A stretch of 41,943 bases of DNA from an uncultured OM182 clade bacterium (GTDB taxonomy: Bacteria; Pseudomonadota; Gammaproteobacteria; Pseudomonadales; Azotimanducaceae): positions 1 to 41,943 of the forward strand of contig CAJJAA010000022.1 of assembly GCA_905182025.1 (NCBI GenBank). Direction: 5' to 3'. The position numbers were made by a program, and so were the translations under genes. The notes under the pieces were generated by a model. That model did no database searches. It was not told the origin of the DNA and was given only the letters and a program-made list of their open reading frames with translations. Positions 16,620-25,910 of this stretch are shown piece by piece (the first letter of the stretch is position 1; the number at the start of each line of letters is the position of its first letter).

Positions 16620-17903
16620 TTAAGAGTCTTCTCTCGCTATTGCTCTATAACCAATGTCCGTTCGATATTGGCACGAATGGTAATGTATACCTTTAACGAT
16701 TTCATAGGCACGGGATTGTGCATCACCAACACTGTCGCCAAGCGATGTGACACCAAGAACTCGACCGCCATTTGTGACGACCTCGCCAGATACCATTTGC
16801 GTTCCAGCATGGAAGACTTTCGATGACTCCGATGCATCTGGAATCCCTTCAATAGAATCACCCCGATTATAATCGGCCGGATAGCCGCCGGCAGCCATTA
16901 CAACGCAAATTGCTTTTCGCTCATCGAATAAAATTGATTTTCCCGCTAAGTTGCCGTCTATAGCGTCGTTACAAATTTGTACCAAATCAGATTTCATACG
17001 CATCATAATCGGTTGTGTTTCAGGATCGCCAAATCGACAGTTGAACTCTATTACCTTCGGATTACCCTCTCCATCAATCATGAGTCCCGCATACAAGAAC
17101 CCCGTGTATGGGTTCCCATCTAATGCCATACCTTTGACGGTCGGCAAAATAACTTGCTCCATAATCCTTTTGTGGATTTCAGGTGTCACTACAGGCGCGG
17201 GTGAATAAGCGCCCATACCACCGGTATTGGGTCCGACGTCACCGTCAAAAGCGGCTTTATGATCTTGTGAAGTAGCAAACGGCAGCGCATGCTCCCCGTC
17301 AACGACGACGATAAAGCTAGCTTCTTCTCCCGCTAAGAACTCTTCTACAACAACCCGCGATCCAGCTTCACCAAAGGCGTTACCACTAAGCATATCCTTT
17401 ATCGTTTCAAACGCCTCGGCATATTCATACGCAATGACAACGCCTTTGCCTGCGGCCAAACCGTCGGCTTTGATCACAATGGGTAAGTCCATCGATTCCG
17501 CATAAGCGATAGCTTCATCCGGCGAATCAAAACTACCGTAGCTGCCGGTTGGTATATTGTGACGTGCAAGGAAGTCTTTCGAAAAACTCTTTGAGCCTTC
17601 TAATTGAGCGGCGGCTTGGCTGGGACCAAAACATCTCAAGCCGGCAGAATTGAATACTTCAACCGCGCCTGCTACCAAAGGTGCTTCTGGGCCAATAATC
17701 GTAAGGTCGATACGTTCTTTAAGCGCGAACGCCACCTGAGCATCGATATCCATGACGTCCAAATCGACATTCACGAGTTTTTGATCGCTGTCGGTGCCGG
17801 CGTTACCCGGTGCGACAAAAACACACTCCACGTCCTTCGATTGTGCTGCTCTCCACGCTAAAGCGTGCTCTCTGCCGCCCGACCCGGTTACCAGTATTTT
17901 CAT
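16620..17903 (-). CDS. purD: phosphoribosylamine-glycine ligase (GAR synthetase)
   Basis: PurD joins glycine to phosphoribosylamine, step two of purine synthesis. The 427-residue protein starts MKILVTGSGGREHALAW and shows ATP-grasp features: KADGLAAGKGVV, VVEEFLAGEEASF, the GPNTGGMGAYSPAP signature and FNCRFGDPETQ. The length is typical. It lies 32 bases after purH in the same direction, the conserved purH-purD pair. Confidence 0.95.
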   Translation of the reverse strand: MKILVTGSGGREHALAWRAAQSKDVECVFVAPGNAGTDSDQKLVNVDLDVMDIDAQVAFALKERIDLTIIGPEAPLVAGAVEVFNSAGLRCFGPSQAAAQLEGSKSFSKDFLARHNIPTGSYGSFDSPDEAIAYAESMDLPIVIKADGLAAGKGVVIAYEYAEAFETIKDMLSGNAFGEAGSRVVVEEFLAGEEASFIVVVDGEHALPFATSQDHKAAFDGDVGPNTGGMGAYSPAPVVTPEIHKRIMEQVILPTVKGMALDGNPYTGFLYAGLMIDGEGNPKVIEFNCRFGDPETQPIMMRMKSDLVQICNDAIDGNLAGKSILFDERKAICVVMAAGGYPADYNRGDSIEGIPDASESSKVFHAGTQMVSGEVVTNGGRVLGVTSLGDSVGDAQSRAYEIVKGIHYHSCQYRTDIGYRAIAREDS

Positions 17904-17935
17904 AGGGCTCTCCAGAGCTCTTTAGTCTTCAACCT

Positions 17936-19525
17936 TTAGTGGCGAAAGTGGCGCATGCTAGTAAACATCATCGCCATGCCCGCCTCGTTCGCTGCTTGAA
18001 TCACTTCTTCATCTCTCACAGAACCGCCAGGTTGTATTACCGCAGTAATACCCGCTTCTGCTGCTGCATCAATGCCATCGCGGAATGGAAAAAATGCATC
18101 CGATGCCATGACGGAACCAGGTACAACCAAATTTTCATCCTCAGCTTTAATACCCGCAATTTTGGCACTATATACCCGTGACATTTGTCCCGCACCGACG
18201 CCTACGGTTTGCCGGTTACGGGCATAAACAATGGCGTTAGATTTGACATACTTTGCAACGGTCCATGCAAAGAGTAGATCGCGTTTCTCATCCTCGCTCG
18301 GCGCACGATCCGTCACAGTCTTAAGATTTTCATCATCAAGCAAAGATAAATCTGCTTCTTGAACCAGCATACCGCCGAGCACTTTTTGATAATGCATTTC
18401 ACCAGCGCGATCTCGTTGGAGATTGCCGCACTCAAGCACACGAATGTTCTTTCGATTTGAGAAGACAGTCTTAGCGTCGTCATCGATCATTGGAGCGATA
18501 ACAACTTCTGCAAATTGTGTGTCGATAATTTTCTGCGCCACGTCACCTGATATCGACCGATTAAAGGCTACAATGCCGCCGAAAGCTGACGTCGTATCTG
18601 CTTGAAACGCAAGCTCGTAAGCGTGCAAAGGATTATCACTGACCGCAACGCCACAAGGGTTAGCGTGTTTAACGATGACACAGGCCGGCTCAGAAAATGC
18701 AGATACACACTGAAGTGCTGCATCGGTGTCGCCAACATTATTATAGGACAGCGCCTTGCCATTACTTTGTATTGCAGATCCGACCGTCCCCTGCGAAGCG
18801 TCATGCTCAACATAAAAGGCGGCCTTTTGATGCGGGTTTTCACCATATCGCATCGTTTGTTTGATTTTATATTGATTTGTTATCGTCGCAGGAAATAGTG
18901 TTCTGCCCTTAGATTCTGGGCTAATACTCCCCAGATAATTGGCTATAGCCGCATCATACTTCGCGACATGCTCAAAGGCTTTAACCGCCAAATTAAAACG
19001 AGTCTCCGCTGAGACACTTCCCCCCGTTAGATTTAACTCTTCAACAACCGTTGAATAATCTTCGGCATCAACAATGACAACAACACTTTCATAGTTTTTT
19101 GCGGCAGACCGAACCATCGCCGGACCGCCGATATCGATATTCTCAATCGCGTCAGCGAGAGAGCATTCAGGATTCGCGACGGTGGCCTCAAAGGGATAAA
19201 GGTTTACCACCAAAAGATCAATCGGCTCTATGCCATGTTCCGCCATTACTTCAGCGTCCATACCTTGACCATTTGCATCGCGGCGACCTAGAAGACCACC
19301 ATGTACTTTAGGATGAAGCGTCTTTACCCGACCATCCATCATTTCTGGGAAACCGGTGTAGTCAGAAACTTCTTTAACGCTAGAACCGGCTTCCTTTAGT
19401 AGTTTGTAGGTCCCGCCGGTTGATAGAATCTCGACGTCTAGCGCCGTAAGTTTCTCCGCGAAATCGCCGAGCCCAGCTTTGTCTGAGACGCTAATCAATG
19501 CGCGTTTGATTTTGACCTGTTCCAT
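17936..19525 (-). CDS. purH: bifunctional AICAR formyltransferase/IMP cyclohydrolase
   Basis: PurH carries out the last two steps to IMP. The 529-residue protein has an N-terminal MGS-like IMP cyclohydrolase domain ([43 protein letters not shown]). The C-terminal AICAR transformylase domain has [14 protein letters not shown], the catalytic K-H pair in [23 protein letters not shown] and a closing [18 protein letters not shown] 19525 has AGGAA just upstream. It follows fis in the classical dusB-fis-purH-purD order, with a hairpin between fis and purH that may limit read-through. Confidence 0.96.
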   Translation of the reverse strand: MEQVKIKRALISVSDKAGLGDFAEKLTALDVEILSTGGTYKLLKEAGSSVKEVSDYTGFPEMMDGRVKTLHPKVHGGLLGRRDANGQGMDAEVMAEHGIEPIDLLVVNLYPFEATVANPECSLADAIENIDIGGPAMVRSAAKNYESVVVIVDAEDYSTVVEELNLTGGSVSAETRFNLAVKAFEHVAKYDAAIANYLGSISPESKGRTLFPATITNQYKIKQTMRYGENPHQKAAFYVEHDASQGTVGSAIQSNGKALSYNNVGDTDAALQCVSAFSEPACVIVKHANPCGVAVSDNPLHAYELAFQADTTSAFGGIVAFNRSISGDVAQKIIDTQFAEVVIAPMIDDDAKTVFSNRKNIRVLECGNLQRDRAGEMHYQKVLGGMLVQEADLSLLDDENLKTVTDRAPSEDEKRDLLFAWTVAKYVKSNAIVYARNRQTVGVGAGQMSRVYSAKIAGIKAEDENLVVPGSVMASDAFFPFRDGIDAAAEAGITAVIQPGGSVRDEEVIQAANEAGMAMMFTSMRHFRH

Positions 19526-19560
19526 GAAAGTTCCTGATTATCAGCAAGAGCAAATACAAC

Positions 19561-19601
19561 GACAAAGGACCACGATAGCATCGCAATCGTGGTCCTTTGT
19601 C
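19561..19601 (-). terminator. perfect 16-bp hairpin between fis and purH
   Basis: GACAAAGGACCACGAT (19561-19576) is exactly complementary to the segment at 19586-19601, with a 9-base loop. Read in the fis-to-purH direction the hairpin is followed by GTTGTATTT, only a weak T-run, so an intrinsic terminator or attenuator after fis is plausible but not certain. The other strand lacks a T-run altogether. Its position about 175 bases beyond the fis stop and 36 bases before the purH start means it could also lie in the purH leader. The rest of the 251-base gap holds no gene. Confidence 0.6.
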
Positions 19602-19776
19602 ATTGTAGAAGCTGGTGCTTGTTGTGCTAACTTACCTAATTAAGCCTACTAAGCAGCAATATTTGCAGCGTTATTTTGATGACGCTGTTTGTGCGAGCAG
19701 GAAAGTTACCCAAGGACAACAACGCCATCCTTGAGTCGTAAGCAAGTTTACACACCCTCAGAAACAAAGGGAATTT

Positions 19777-20070
19777 TTACAGTAGATGGTACTTCTTAAG
19801 CTTCTTTCGAAGCGTGCCGCGATTTAGACCAAGGATTTGAGCCGTTTGCGACTGATTGTTATTTGTTCTCTTCATGACACATTCAAGTAATGGTGCTTCA
19901 ATTTCTGACAGGACTAATTCATAGAGATCTTTCACTTCCTGGTCGTCCATTGTTTTCATATACCCATCGACAGAATCTTCGACTGTTTCTGCAAGGGTCG
20001 GTGGGTGAAACTCGGGAATAGGTTCTCTCCTGAACTCTTCTCTAAGAAACATGACTGGTTGATCACTCAT
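19777..20070 (-). CDS. fis: nucleoid-associated DNA-bending protein Fis
   Basis: Fis bends DNA, activates rRNA promoters and stimulates some recombinases. The 97-residue size is exact for the family (98 in E. coli). The C-terminal helix-turn-helix is SQTAQILGLNRGTLRKKLKKY, preceded by a dimerisation region with YELVLSEIEAPLLECVM. It lies 17 bases after dusB in the same direction, the near-universal gammaproteobacterial dusB-fis operon. The start ATG has GGAG about 9 bases upstream. Confidence 0.95.
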   Translation of the reverse strand: MSDQPVMFLREEFRREPIPEFHPPTLAETVEDSVDGYMKTMDDQEVKDLYELVLSEIEAPLLECVMKRTNNNQSQTAQILGLNRGTLRKKLKKYHLL

Positions 20071-20087
20071 TATGAACCACTCCGTGG

Positions 20088-21122
20088 TTACGCAGCTACT
20101 TGCTTTTTCTCAAGGCAATTCGCTTGTTGTTCATCCAACCTCGCAAAATATTCGACAATCGCATCTATCTGTTCAGTGACAGTATCAATACCATTGAAGG
20201 CTTGCGTGAAACCATGCTTTTGTTGCGTTGCATCGACGTCTTGAGCTGAAGTAACCCTAGCCAAATACCAACCCACATGCTTTCTCGCAATACGAGGTCC
20301 CATTACTTGGCCATAAAAATCAGCCAAGTTACTTAGATGTGCGACGAGACGAGTTTTTATCTCACCAAAAGTTGGATTATTTATTAATTCACCCGATGAA
20401 AGATACGATTCCACCTGATTGATCAGCCAAGGGTTACCCTGCGCAGCCCTGCCAATCATTACTCCTGCTGCGCCGGTTTGATCAAGTACTTGCCGAGCCT
20501 GCTGGGCTGAACAAATATCACCATTGGCAATAACAGGAATGCTCGTCGCATCGACAACGTCGCCAATCGCTGCGTAATTGACACTTCCTGTAAAACGACT
20601 GGCACGGGTACGGCCATGCACCGTCAACAGTGAAACACCACTGTCTTGCGCTATCTTTGCTATTTTCACTGCATTTTGTTGTTCATCAGACCAGCCGAGA
20701 CGTATTTTTAGGGTTACCGGAACATCCACGGCAGAAACGACCGCCTCAAGTATCTGAGCGACCAGCTTTTCGTCCTTAAGCAAGGCCGACCCAGCCGCTT
20801 TTTTGCACACCTTCTTCGCTGGACAGCCCATGTTGATGTCAATAATCTCAGCACCAAAGCCTTCATTTACCTGAGCGGCGTTAGCAAGCATTTGCGGATC
20901 GCCGCCGGCAATTTGTATCCATCTTGGGCCAGCTTCATCGCTAAACCTGAGTCTGTTTCTAGACTTAGGGGTATGCCATAGAGTTTGATCACTGGTCACC
21001 ATTTCAGATACCAGCCAAGTCGCGCCGAGTTCACGGCATAAATTACGGAAAGGTTGATCGGTCACGCCCGCCATGGGAGCGACGATAACTTGACTAGGAT
21101 GTTCATATTGACCGATCTTCAT
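20088..21122 (-). CDS. dusB: tRNA-dihydrouridine synthase B
   Basis: DusB is an FMN enzyme reducing uridine (position 17 in E. coli) to dihydrouridine in tRNA. The 344-residue protein from ATG 21122 starts MKIGQYEHPSQVIVAPMAGV. It has DINMGCPAKKVC with the catalytic Cys, KIRLGW, LTVHGRTRASRF, ANGDICS and GRAAQGNPW for FMN phosphate binding. GAGAG just upstream of this ATG supports the start. The frame stays open a further 45 codons to a GTG at 21257 through a 12-bp tandem repeat encoding Y-K-N-H units; that extension has no ribosome binding site and no match to the family, so I leave it out. Co-transcribed with fis. Confidence 0.94.
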   Translation of the reverse strand: MKIGQYEHPSQVIVAPMAGVTDQPFRNLCRELGATWLVSEMVTSDQTLWHTPKSRNRLRFSDEAGPRWIQIAGGDPQMLANAAQVNEGFGAEIIDINMGCPAKKVCKKAAGSALLKDEKLVAQILEAVVSAVDVPVTLKIRLGWSDEQQNAVKIAKIAQDSGVSLLTVHGRTRASRFTGSVNYAAIGDVVDATSIPVIANGDICSAQQARQVLDQTGAAGVMIGRAAQGNPWLINQVESYLSSGELINNPTFGEIKTRLVAHLSNLADFYGQVMGPRIARKHVGWYLARVTSAQDVDATQQKHGFTQAFNGIDTVTEQIDAIVEYFARLDEQQANCLEKKQVAA

Positions 21123-21137
21123 TTGTCTCTCGATATA

Positions 21138-21209
21138 GTTCTTATAGCCGTTCTTGTAGTGGTTCTTGTAGTGGTTCTTGTAGTGGTTCTCGTAAAAGTT
21201 CCTGTAACA
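21138..21209. repeat. 12-bp tandem repeat upstream of dusB
   Basis: Six 12-base units follow one another, with unit GTTCTTGTAGTG on the plus strand. Three are identical (21150-21185) and the three outer ones (21138, 21186 and 21198) have diverged. On the dusB strand they are in frame with dusB and would encode CYRN, FYEN, HYKN, HYKN, HYKN, GYKN. All six units keep Tyr at position 2 and Asn at position 4. The repeat lies in the 171-base leader of dusB, if the ATG at 21122 is the start, or in an N-terminal extension if translation begins at GTG 21257. Confidence 0.85.
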
Positions 21210-21293
21210 GGGCTCGCCGTTTCGTAAAGCTGAACTTGTGAGGGAATGACCAGACACAAACGTGCGAGAACGAATGTTAGCAAGATAAAGAGG

Positions 21294-22619
21294 CTAATTC
21301 ACCCGCACACTCAACGCGTGACCGACAGCCCTATCTCCAGGGTCAACAATCTCCAATGACAGCCTGACCTCAGTCGCTGCGGGTATATAACTCCTGCCAA
21401 TCAATTCTCCCCCTAGATATTCACGAGGTCCAAACTCTCGTGCCGCGATCGTACGGCCACTAATATCGGAGAATTGAAGTGCTAAATTGGGAAACTTTTG
21501 CTTATACGGCGCACTATTCCTTAAAATCGCGTCAACAATCAAAGAGCGATCAACTGTAGGGTGCGTCCGAACAACCAAATCTGAGATTGCCAGTGCAGAA
21601 CCATCAACAAAGTCAGCTAGCTGACAGGGCACCCGCTCACATAGTTGAAGATAGACGTCCCGCAATTCAAGTCGCTGAGAGAGCTCATTGCGGTTAAACC
21701 AACCGAACTGCAAAAGTAGAGACATAATAAGAAAGAGGCTGAACACTGCCCATAGGATCTGTTTTGTTTCCAAAACAGAAGCGGCGGAATGATCTAACTC
21801 AACCGGTTCGGGATCAACATTGATGTTGATCACTGTTGGTTCATCCGCCAAAAAAACGTCATCTAGCAGGATATCTTCTTGTAGCCTTTCATTCTTTAAC
21901 TCGTCTGTGACGATATCTTGAGGCATCGTCCCTTCGGCTGGATTAGCGTCATCGCTTGTTTCCCCAGAAATTGCAATTGTACCTGCTGATGCTAGCGAAT
22001 CGGCCTCTTCACCAGCCTCGGGGGATTCATCCTCTGTCTGTCCTTGCTGCCCATGTAAAAAAGGCAGACCGGTGTCGCTCGCTGTATCCTTATGTGCAGC
22101 AGTCGATGCCTCCTCAAGCCTGTCGTCATTATCAACAACTGGACCTGATACCTTCGTAGCTAACATTGCATCCGTGTTTTGAAAATTTTGTTGAGCATTG
22201 CTGGTTTGGAATTCAATCGACAGGTCAGCTTCAGACGCAACAGTTTCATCTACAGACGAATCACTAAGCGGCTCAATCGTTCGAATATCGAAGCGAGAAT
22301 TGTCGTTCGATGATTCTGTGCTTTGCAATGGCTCTTCCAATGGCTCTTCCAATGATGCCCCGCTCGATGCCTCATGCTGGACTATAGCCGGCGACTCAGA
22401 GTCTGCAAACATTGCCTCACTATCGCTATCAAGAGCGTCGCGAGATGAATCGTTTACTAGCTCTTCGTCTATAAGGTCTTGCAGCATATGCTCTATCGCT
22501 TGAAACACGACTAAGCAGGCACCACAACGAACCGCACCCGCCGCAGCATTAAGTTGAACCTCCTTAACTTTGAAAGAGGTGCTGCAATTCGGGCACTGGG
22601 TAATAATCTCGTAGGACAT
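21294..22619 (-). CDS. zinc-ribbon (MJ0042-type), single-pass DUF3426 protein
   Basis: The 441-residue protein opens with a zinc-ribbon, CPNCSTSFKVKEVQL then VRCGAC, of the MJ0042 type. A long acidic, Ser/Glu-rich low-complexity region (about 50-280) follows, with a small direct repeat (EEPLEEPL). One transmembrane helix (about 288-309, LWAVFSLFLIMSLLLQFGWF) precedes a C-terminal DUF3426 domain with a LRDVYLQLCERVPCQL stretch and VDAILRNSA. The function is not established. The topology suggests a cytoplasmic N-terminus and a periplasmic DUF3426 domain. It overlaps the prmA stop by one base, between prmA and dusB, a position this family commonly holds in Gammaproteobacteria. Confidence 0.85.
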   Translation of the reverse strand: MSYEIITQCPNCSTSFKVKEVQLNAAAGAVRCGACLVVFQAIEHMLQDLIDEELVNDSSRDALDSDSEAMFADSESPAIVQHEASSGASLEEPLEEPLQSTESSNDNSRFDIRTIEPLSDSSVDETVASEADLSIEFQTSNAQQNFQNTDAMLATKVSGPVVDNDDRLEEASTAAHKDTASDTGLPFLHGQQGQTEDESPEAGEEADSLASAGTIAISGETSDDANPAEGTMPQDIVTDELKNERLQEDILLDDVFLADEPTVININVDPEPVELDHSAASVLETKQILWAVFSLFLIMSLLLQFGWFNRNELSQRLELRDVYLQLCERVPCQLADFVDGSALAISDLVVRTHPTVDRSLIVDAILRNSAPYKQKFPNLALQFSDISGRTIAAREFGPREYLGGELIGRSYIPAATEVRLSLEIVDPGDRAVGHALSVRVN

Positions 22620-23494
22620 TAGTCCATTTTACCATGTAGACAAACCCAACCATCTTGCTCTGTCTCAGACTCAAATCGAATCGGATAAGCTTCTTGTACC
22701 CAGTCCGACTGAGACTTCATAATTCCAGACAATACAATATCCCCTCCTGGCGCCAGTGAACTGAGCAGCAGCTCGCTAAGGTCGACCAACGGTTGAGCAA
22801 GAATATTCGCAATCACGAGTTGATGTTTTTCAACAACATACTGATCGGGTAATTTAACAGACCATTTATCAGCAATATGATTTCTTTCCGCATTGTCTAT
22901 CGTCGCAACCAATGCCTGCGGATCATTGTCGACCCCCGTTACCGATTTCGCGCCTAATAACAAGGCGCCAATACCCAAAATACCGGAGCCACAACCGAAG
23001 TCCAAAACTTTGAATGGTTGTGAGAGATTAGATTCGTCAATGTGTTGATCGAGCCAACTTAAGCACATCCTTGTTGTCGCGTGGGTTCCCGTTCCAAAGG
23101 CGAGACCAGGGTCTAAGCTCATGACCACGGCACCTTCTTCACTCACCGTGTGTCCCGTCGGACAAACCCATAAACGATCACCAAAGCAGACAGGTTTAAA
23201 TCGAGTCAGCCACTCTCTTTCCCAAATTTTGTCGCCGAGAGTTTCAACAGATAACAAATCAAACGTGGTATTGCTGATGTGCGTTTTTATCGGTTCTATC
23301 TCTGTACCTTCCATGTACAAGCCTGTCGCATTCAATCTATCCCAAAGCGGCTCTTCGCCCGGGCCCGGCTCATAGATAGGGTTGTCTTCTGCATCCTCCA
23401 CCGTCACCGAGACGGCACCGGTAGACCAGTAAATAGCTTCCAGCACCTCCAACTCACTAGAATCACATTGGGCGGTAATTTTTATCCAACTCAA
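22619..23494 (-). CDS. prmA: ribosomal protein L11 methyltransferase
   Basis: PrmA trimethylates ribosomal protein L11. The 291-residue protein has an N-terminal substrate-recognition domain opening MSWIKITAQC. The SAM-dependent catalytic domain shows DPGLAFGTGTHATT, the SAM loop DFGCGSGILGIGALLLGA, TGVDNDPQA and the NILAQPL catalytic-loop motif. The start overlaps the accC stop by four bases, and its own stop overlaps the next gene by one base, so it sits tightly inside the aroQ-accBC-prmA transcript. Confidence 0.95.
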   Translation of the reverse strand: MSWIKITAQCDSSELEVLEAIYWSTGAVSVTVEDAEDNPIYEPGPGEEPLWDRLNATGLYMEGTEIEPIKTHISNTTFDLLSVETLGDKIWEREWLTRFKPVCFGDRLWVCPTGHTVSEEGAVVMSLDPGLAFGTGTHATTRMCLSWLDQHIDESNLSQPFKVLDFGCGSGILGIGALLLGAKSVTGVDNDPQALVATIDNAERNHIADKWSVKLPDQYVVEKHQLVIANILAQPLVDLSELLLSSLAPGGDIVLSGIMKSQSDWVQEAYPIRFESETEQDGWVCLHGKMD

Positions 23495-24846
23495 TTGCTT
23501 GGCTCCGTTTCAGCGTGCTGTCTAAGTCCATCGGTATACCGGTCCATGAAACGAATATGGTGCCGCCCCTCTTTAAAGTCGTCTTCATTCAAAATCGCAA
23601 GTAATAGCGCTAAGTTGGTCTCAATGCCTTCGATCTTAGTTTCTGTTAGTGCTTGCACCATCCGTCGTAGCGCCTCCTGCCGAGTTCGACCCGCCGTCAC
23701 AATTTTAGCGATGAGTGAATCATATTGGTGCGGTACTGTGTAACCGCTATACAGGTGAGTATCTATCCGAACGCCTGGACCTCCGGGCAGTGCAAGCTTC
23801 GTGATAGTACCGGGGCTAGGTCTGTAGTCGATATCTTCAGCTAATACACGACATTCAATGCTACAGCCGACGGGTGTTATCTGATCTTGGGTAACCGGCA
23901 GGCATCCAGATTCAGCAATGGATAATTGTGCTTGGATCAAATCAATATTGCAGAACATTTCTGTGACGGGGTGCTCAACCTGTATGCGCGTATTGATTTC
24001 CATGAAGTAGAACTGACCTTCTGAGTACAAGAACTCCATGGTTGCCGCATTTCTATAATTTAGCTTCGCCAATGCTTGCGCAGCGCGCTGTCCGATGTCA
24101 TCTAATACTTGATCAGATAAACCCGGTGCTGGCGCTTCTTCAACTAGCTTCTGGTTTCGTCGCTGTACTGAACAATCCCGAGTGCCGAAATGAATTGCAT
24201 TACCTTGCCCATCGCCTAAAAGTTGAACCTCGATATGCCTCGCGAAGGCAAAATATCGCTCAACATAAACGCCTGCTCGGCCAAAATTACCTATCGCTTC
24301 AGCTGTTGACACCTCAAACGCGAGGTCCAGCTCCTCACGGTTCTCAACGAGTCGAATACCGCGTCCACCGCCACCGTATGCCGCTTTTATTAATATCGGA
24401 TAGCCAACTTGCTCAGCCACCTCAGCGAGAATCGACACATCGGTTATTAGACCATCACTACCGGGTATTGGCTGCAAACCTAATTCACAAAAAACAGATT
24501 TAGCCTCAGATTTATTACCCAAAACGCGCATTGTCGAAGATGATGGACCGACAAAATGTAAACCCGCTTTTTCAACCGCATCAACTAACTCAGCATCTTC
24601 AGAAAGGAACCCGTAACCGGGGTGCACAGCATCACAGCCGGTCAACGTCGCTGCCATAATCAAATCATCAATCGAGAGATAGCTCGATTCACCAATACAA
24701 ATAGTGTCATCCGCGTACTGCAGATGGTGTAAATGCCGATCCGTTTTAGCGTAAGCCGCGACAACTTGAAGACCGGATGCCCGGCAGGCACGCAAGATAC
24801 GCATTGCGATCTCGCCACGGTTTGCGATCAAAACGCGCTTAATCAT
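23491..24846 (-). CDS. accC: acetyl-CoA carboxylase, biotin carboxylase subunit
   Basis: AccC carboxylates the biotin on AccB with ATP and bicarbonate, the committed start of fatty-acid synthesis. The 451-residue protein starts IKRVLIANRGEIAMRILRAC and has the ATP-grasp glycine loop AAYGGGGRGIRLV, FGTRDCSVQRRNQKLVEEAP and EINTRIQVEHPVTEM with the catalytic Arg/Glu set. The length matches the E. coli enzyme (449). It follows accB by two bases. The carboxyltransferase subunits accA and accD are elsewhere, as is usual. Confidence 0.96.
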   Translation of the reverse strand: MIKRVLIANRGEIAMRILRACRASGLQVVAAYAKTDRHLHHLQYADDTICIGESSYLSIDDLIMAATLTGCDAVHPGYGFLSEDAELVDAVEKAGLHFVGPSSSTMRVLGNKSEAKSVFCELGLQPIPGSDGLITDVSILAEVAEQVGYPILIKAAYGGGGRGIRLVENREELDLAFEVSTAEAIGNFGRAGVYVERYFAFARHIEVQLLGDGQGNAIHFGTRDCSVQRRNQKLVEEAPAPGLSDQVLDDIGQRAAQALAKLNYRNAATMEFLYSEGQFYFMEINTRIQVEHPVTEMFCNIDLIQAQLSIAESGCLPVTQDQITPVGCSIECRVLAEDIDYRPSPGTITKLALPGGPGVRIDTHLYSGYTVPHQYDSLIAKIVTAGRTRQEALRRMVQALTETKIEGIETNLALLLAILNEDDFKEGRHHIRFMDRYTDGLRQHAETEPSN

Positions 24847-24848
24847 TA

Positions 24849-25301
24849 TTAAACAATAGTAAACAAAGGTTGGTCGTATTCGACAGCTGTCTCATTGGCA
24901 ACGAGCACAGCCTCAATCACACCACTCTTTTCTGCCTTAATCTGATTCATCATTTTCATCGACTCAATGATACACAGCGTATCGCCTTCAGAGACGCGAG
25001 TACCCACATCAACGAAAACAGGTGATCCTGGCGAAGGTGCACTGTAAAAGGTTCCAACCATCGGCGCAGCAACAATGAAACCGCTTGGCTGGGACGCAAC
25101 GTCCGGCGCCAATGGAGAACTCGCTAACGGCAACGGCTCGTTCGCGGTCCCTGGGGTAAACTGGACAATGGGCGTTGCTTGAAGTGAATGATTATTCATT
25201 CGGCTAATGCGCACCGAATCATCACCTTCCTTCACTTCTATCTCTGAAATGTCTGATTCTTCCATCAGCTCAATGAGTTTCTTAACTTTTCTGATATCCA
25301 C
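24849..25301 (-). CDS. accB: acetyl-CoA carboxylase, biotin carboxyl carrier protein
   Basis: AccB carries the biotin between the two half-reactions of acetyl-CoA carboxylase. I start it at GTG 25301, because GGAGG lies 7 bases upstream and the protein then reads [20 protein letters not shown] as in the family; the open frame upstream of this is aroQ sequence in another frame. The 150 residues comprise an N-terminal helix, a Pro/Ala/Ser linker (about 40-75) and a biotinyl domain with the biotinylated Lys at about K116 in ESMKMMNQI. The usual motif is A-M-K-M, so Ser replaces Ala before the Met. The GTG overlaps the aroQ TAG by one base. Confidence 0.94.
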   Translation of the reverse strand: MDIRKVKKLIELMEESDISEIEVKEGDDSVRISRMNNHSLQATPIVQFTPGTANEPLPLASSPLAPDVASQPSGFIVAAPMVGTFYSAPSPGSPVFVDVGTRVSEGDTLCIIESMKMMNQIKAEKSGVIEAVLVANETAVEYDQPLFTIV

Positions 25302-25744
25302 TACTGATCCTCCAGTTTCTCTATTGCTGCCTGCAGCGCCAGTCCATAGCCGCTTGCACCAAGACCAATCACACATCCAACCGCCACATCTGAGAGGTAG
25401 GAATGCTGCCTGAAAGCTTCTCTGCTGTGCACGTTAGATAAGTGAACTTCAATAAACGGAATCGCCACCCCTAATAGTGCATCCCTTATCGCTACACTGG
25501 TATGGGTGAAAGCACCGGGGTTAATTAGGATATAAGCAACACCCTGCTCTCTTGCTGAGTGAACCCTATCAACAATCTCGTGCTCTGCATTAGACTGGAA
25601 ACATTCCATTTGATGTCCAGCCGTCTTTGCTTGGGTGATAAGACCCGCATCAATATCTGCCAGCGTCATTGCACCGTAAATCTCAGGTTCACGTGTCCCG
25701 AGCAGATTTAGATTAGGACCATGAATTGTCAGGAGCTTTTTCAT
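25301..25744 (-). CDS. aroQ: 3-dehydroquinate dehydratase, type II
   Basis: AroQ dehydrates 3-dehydroquinate in the shikimate pathway. The 147-residue size is typical of the dodecameric type II enzyme. Motifs are [18 protein letters not shown] with the catalytic Tyr, [17 protein letters not shown], and [20 protein letters not shown] with the active-site His and Arg, ending [12 protein letters not shown] prefer ATG 25744, giving [11 protein letters not shown], over an in-frame start nine codons upstream. It heads the accBC-prmA series directly downstream of the shortened dsbD gene, the ordinary dsbD-aroQ-accB order. Confidence 0.95.
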   Translation of the reverse strand: MKKLLTIHGPNLNLLGTREPEIYGAMTLADIDAGLITQAKTAGHQMECFQSNAEHEIVDRVHSAREQGVAYILINPGAFTHTSVAIRDALLGVAIPFIEVHLSNVHSREAFRQHSYLSDVAVGCVIGLGASGYGLALQAAIEKLEDQ

Positions 25745-25910
25745 TTTATGAACCTTCGTTATTTTCCGCATTTTCTAGGAGATCGACGAATATAGCTAAT
25801 ATTATCTACATTTTATCGAATTATTAATCATACGCACGAAGTGCTAAGGAATGGATTCAACATTTTATTAAATTATCTCGCAACGAGATTTTTATCGATA
25901 TTTTAGGAAA

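Noticed and set aside
24042..24503. 153-codon open frame antisense to accC
   Set aside because: Shadow of the highly conserved accC gene, with no protein features of its own.
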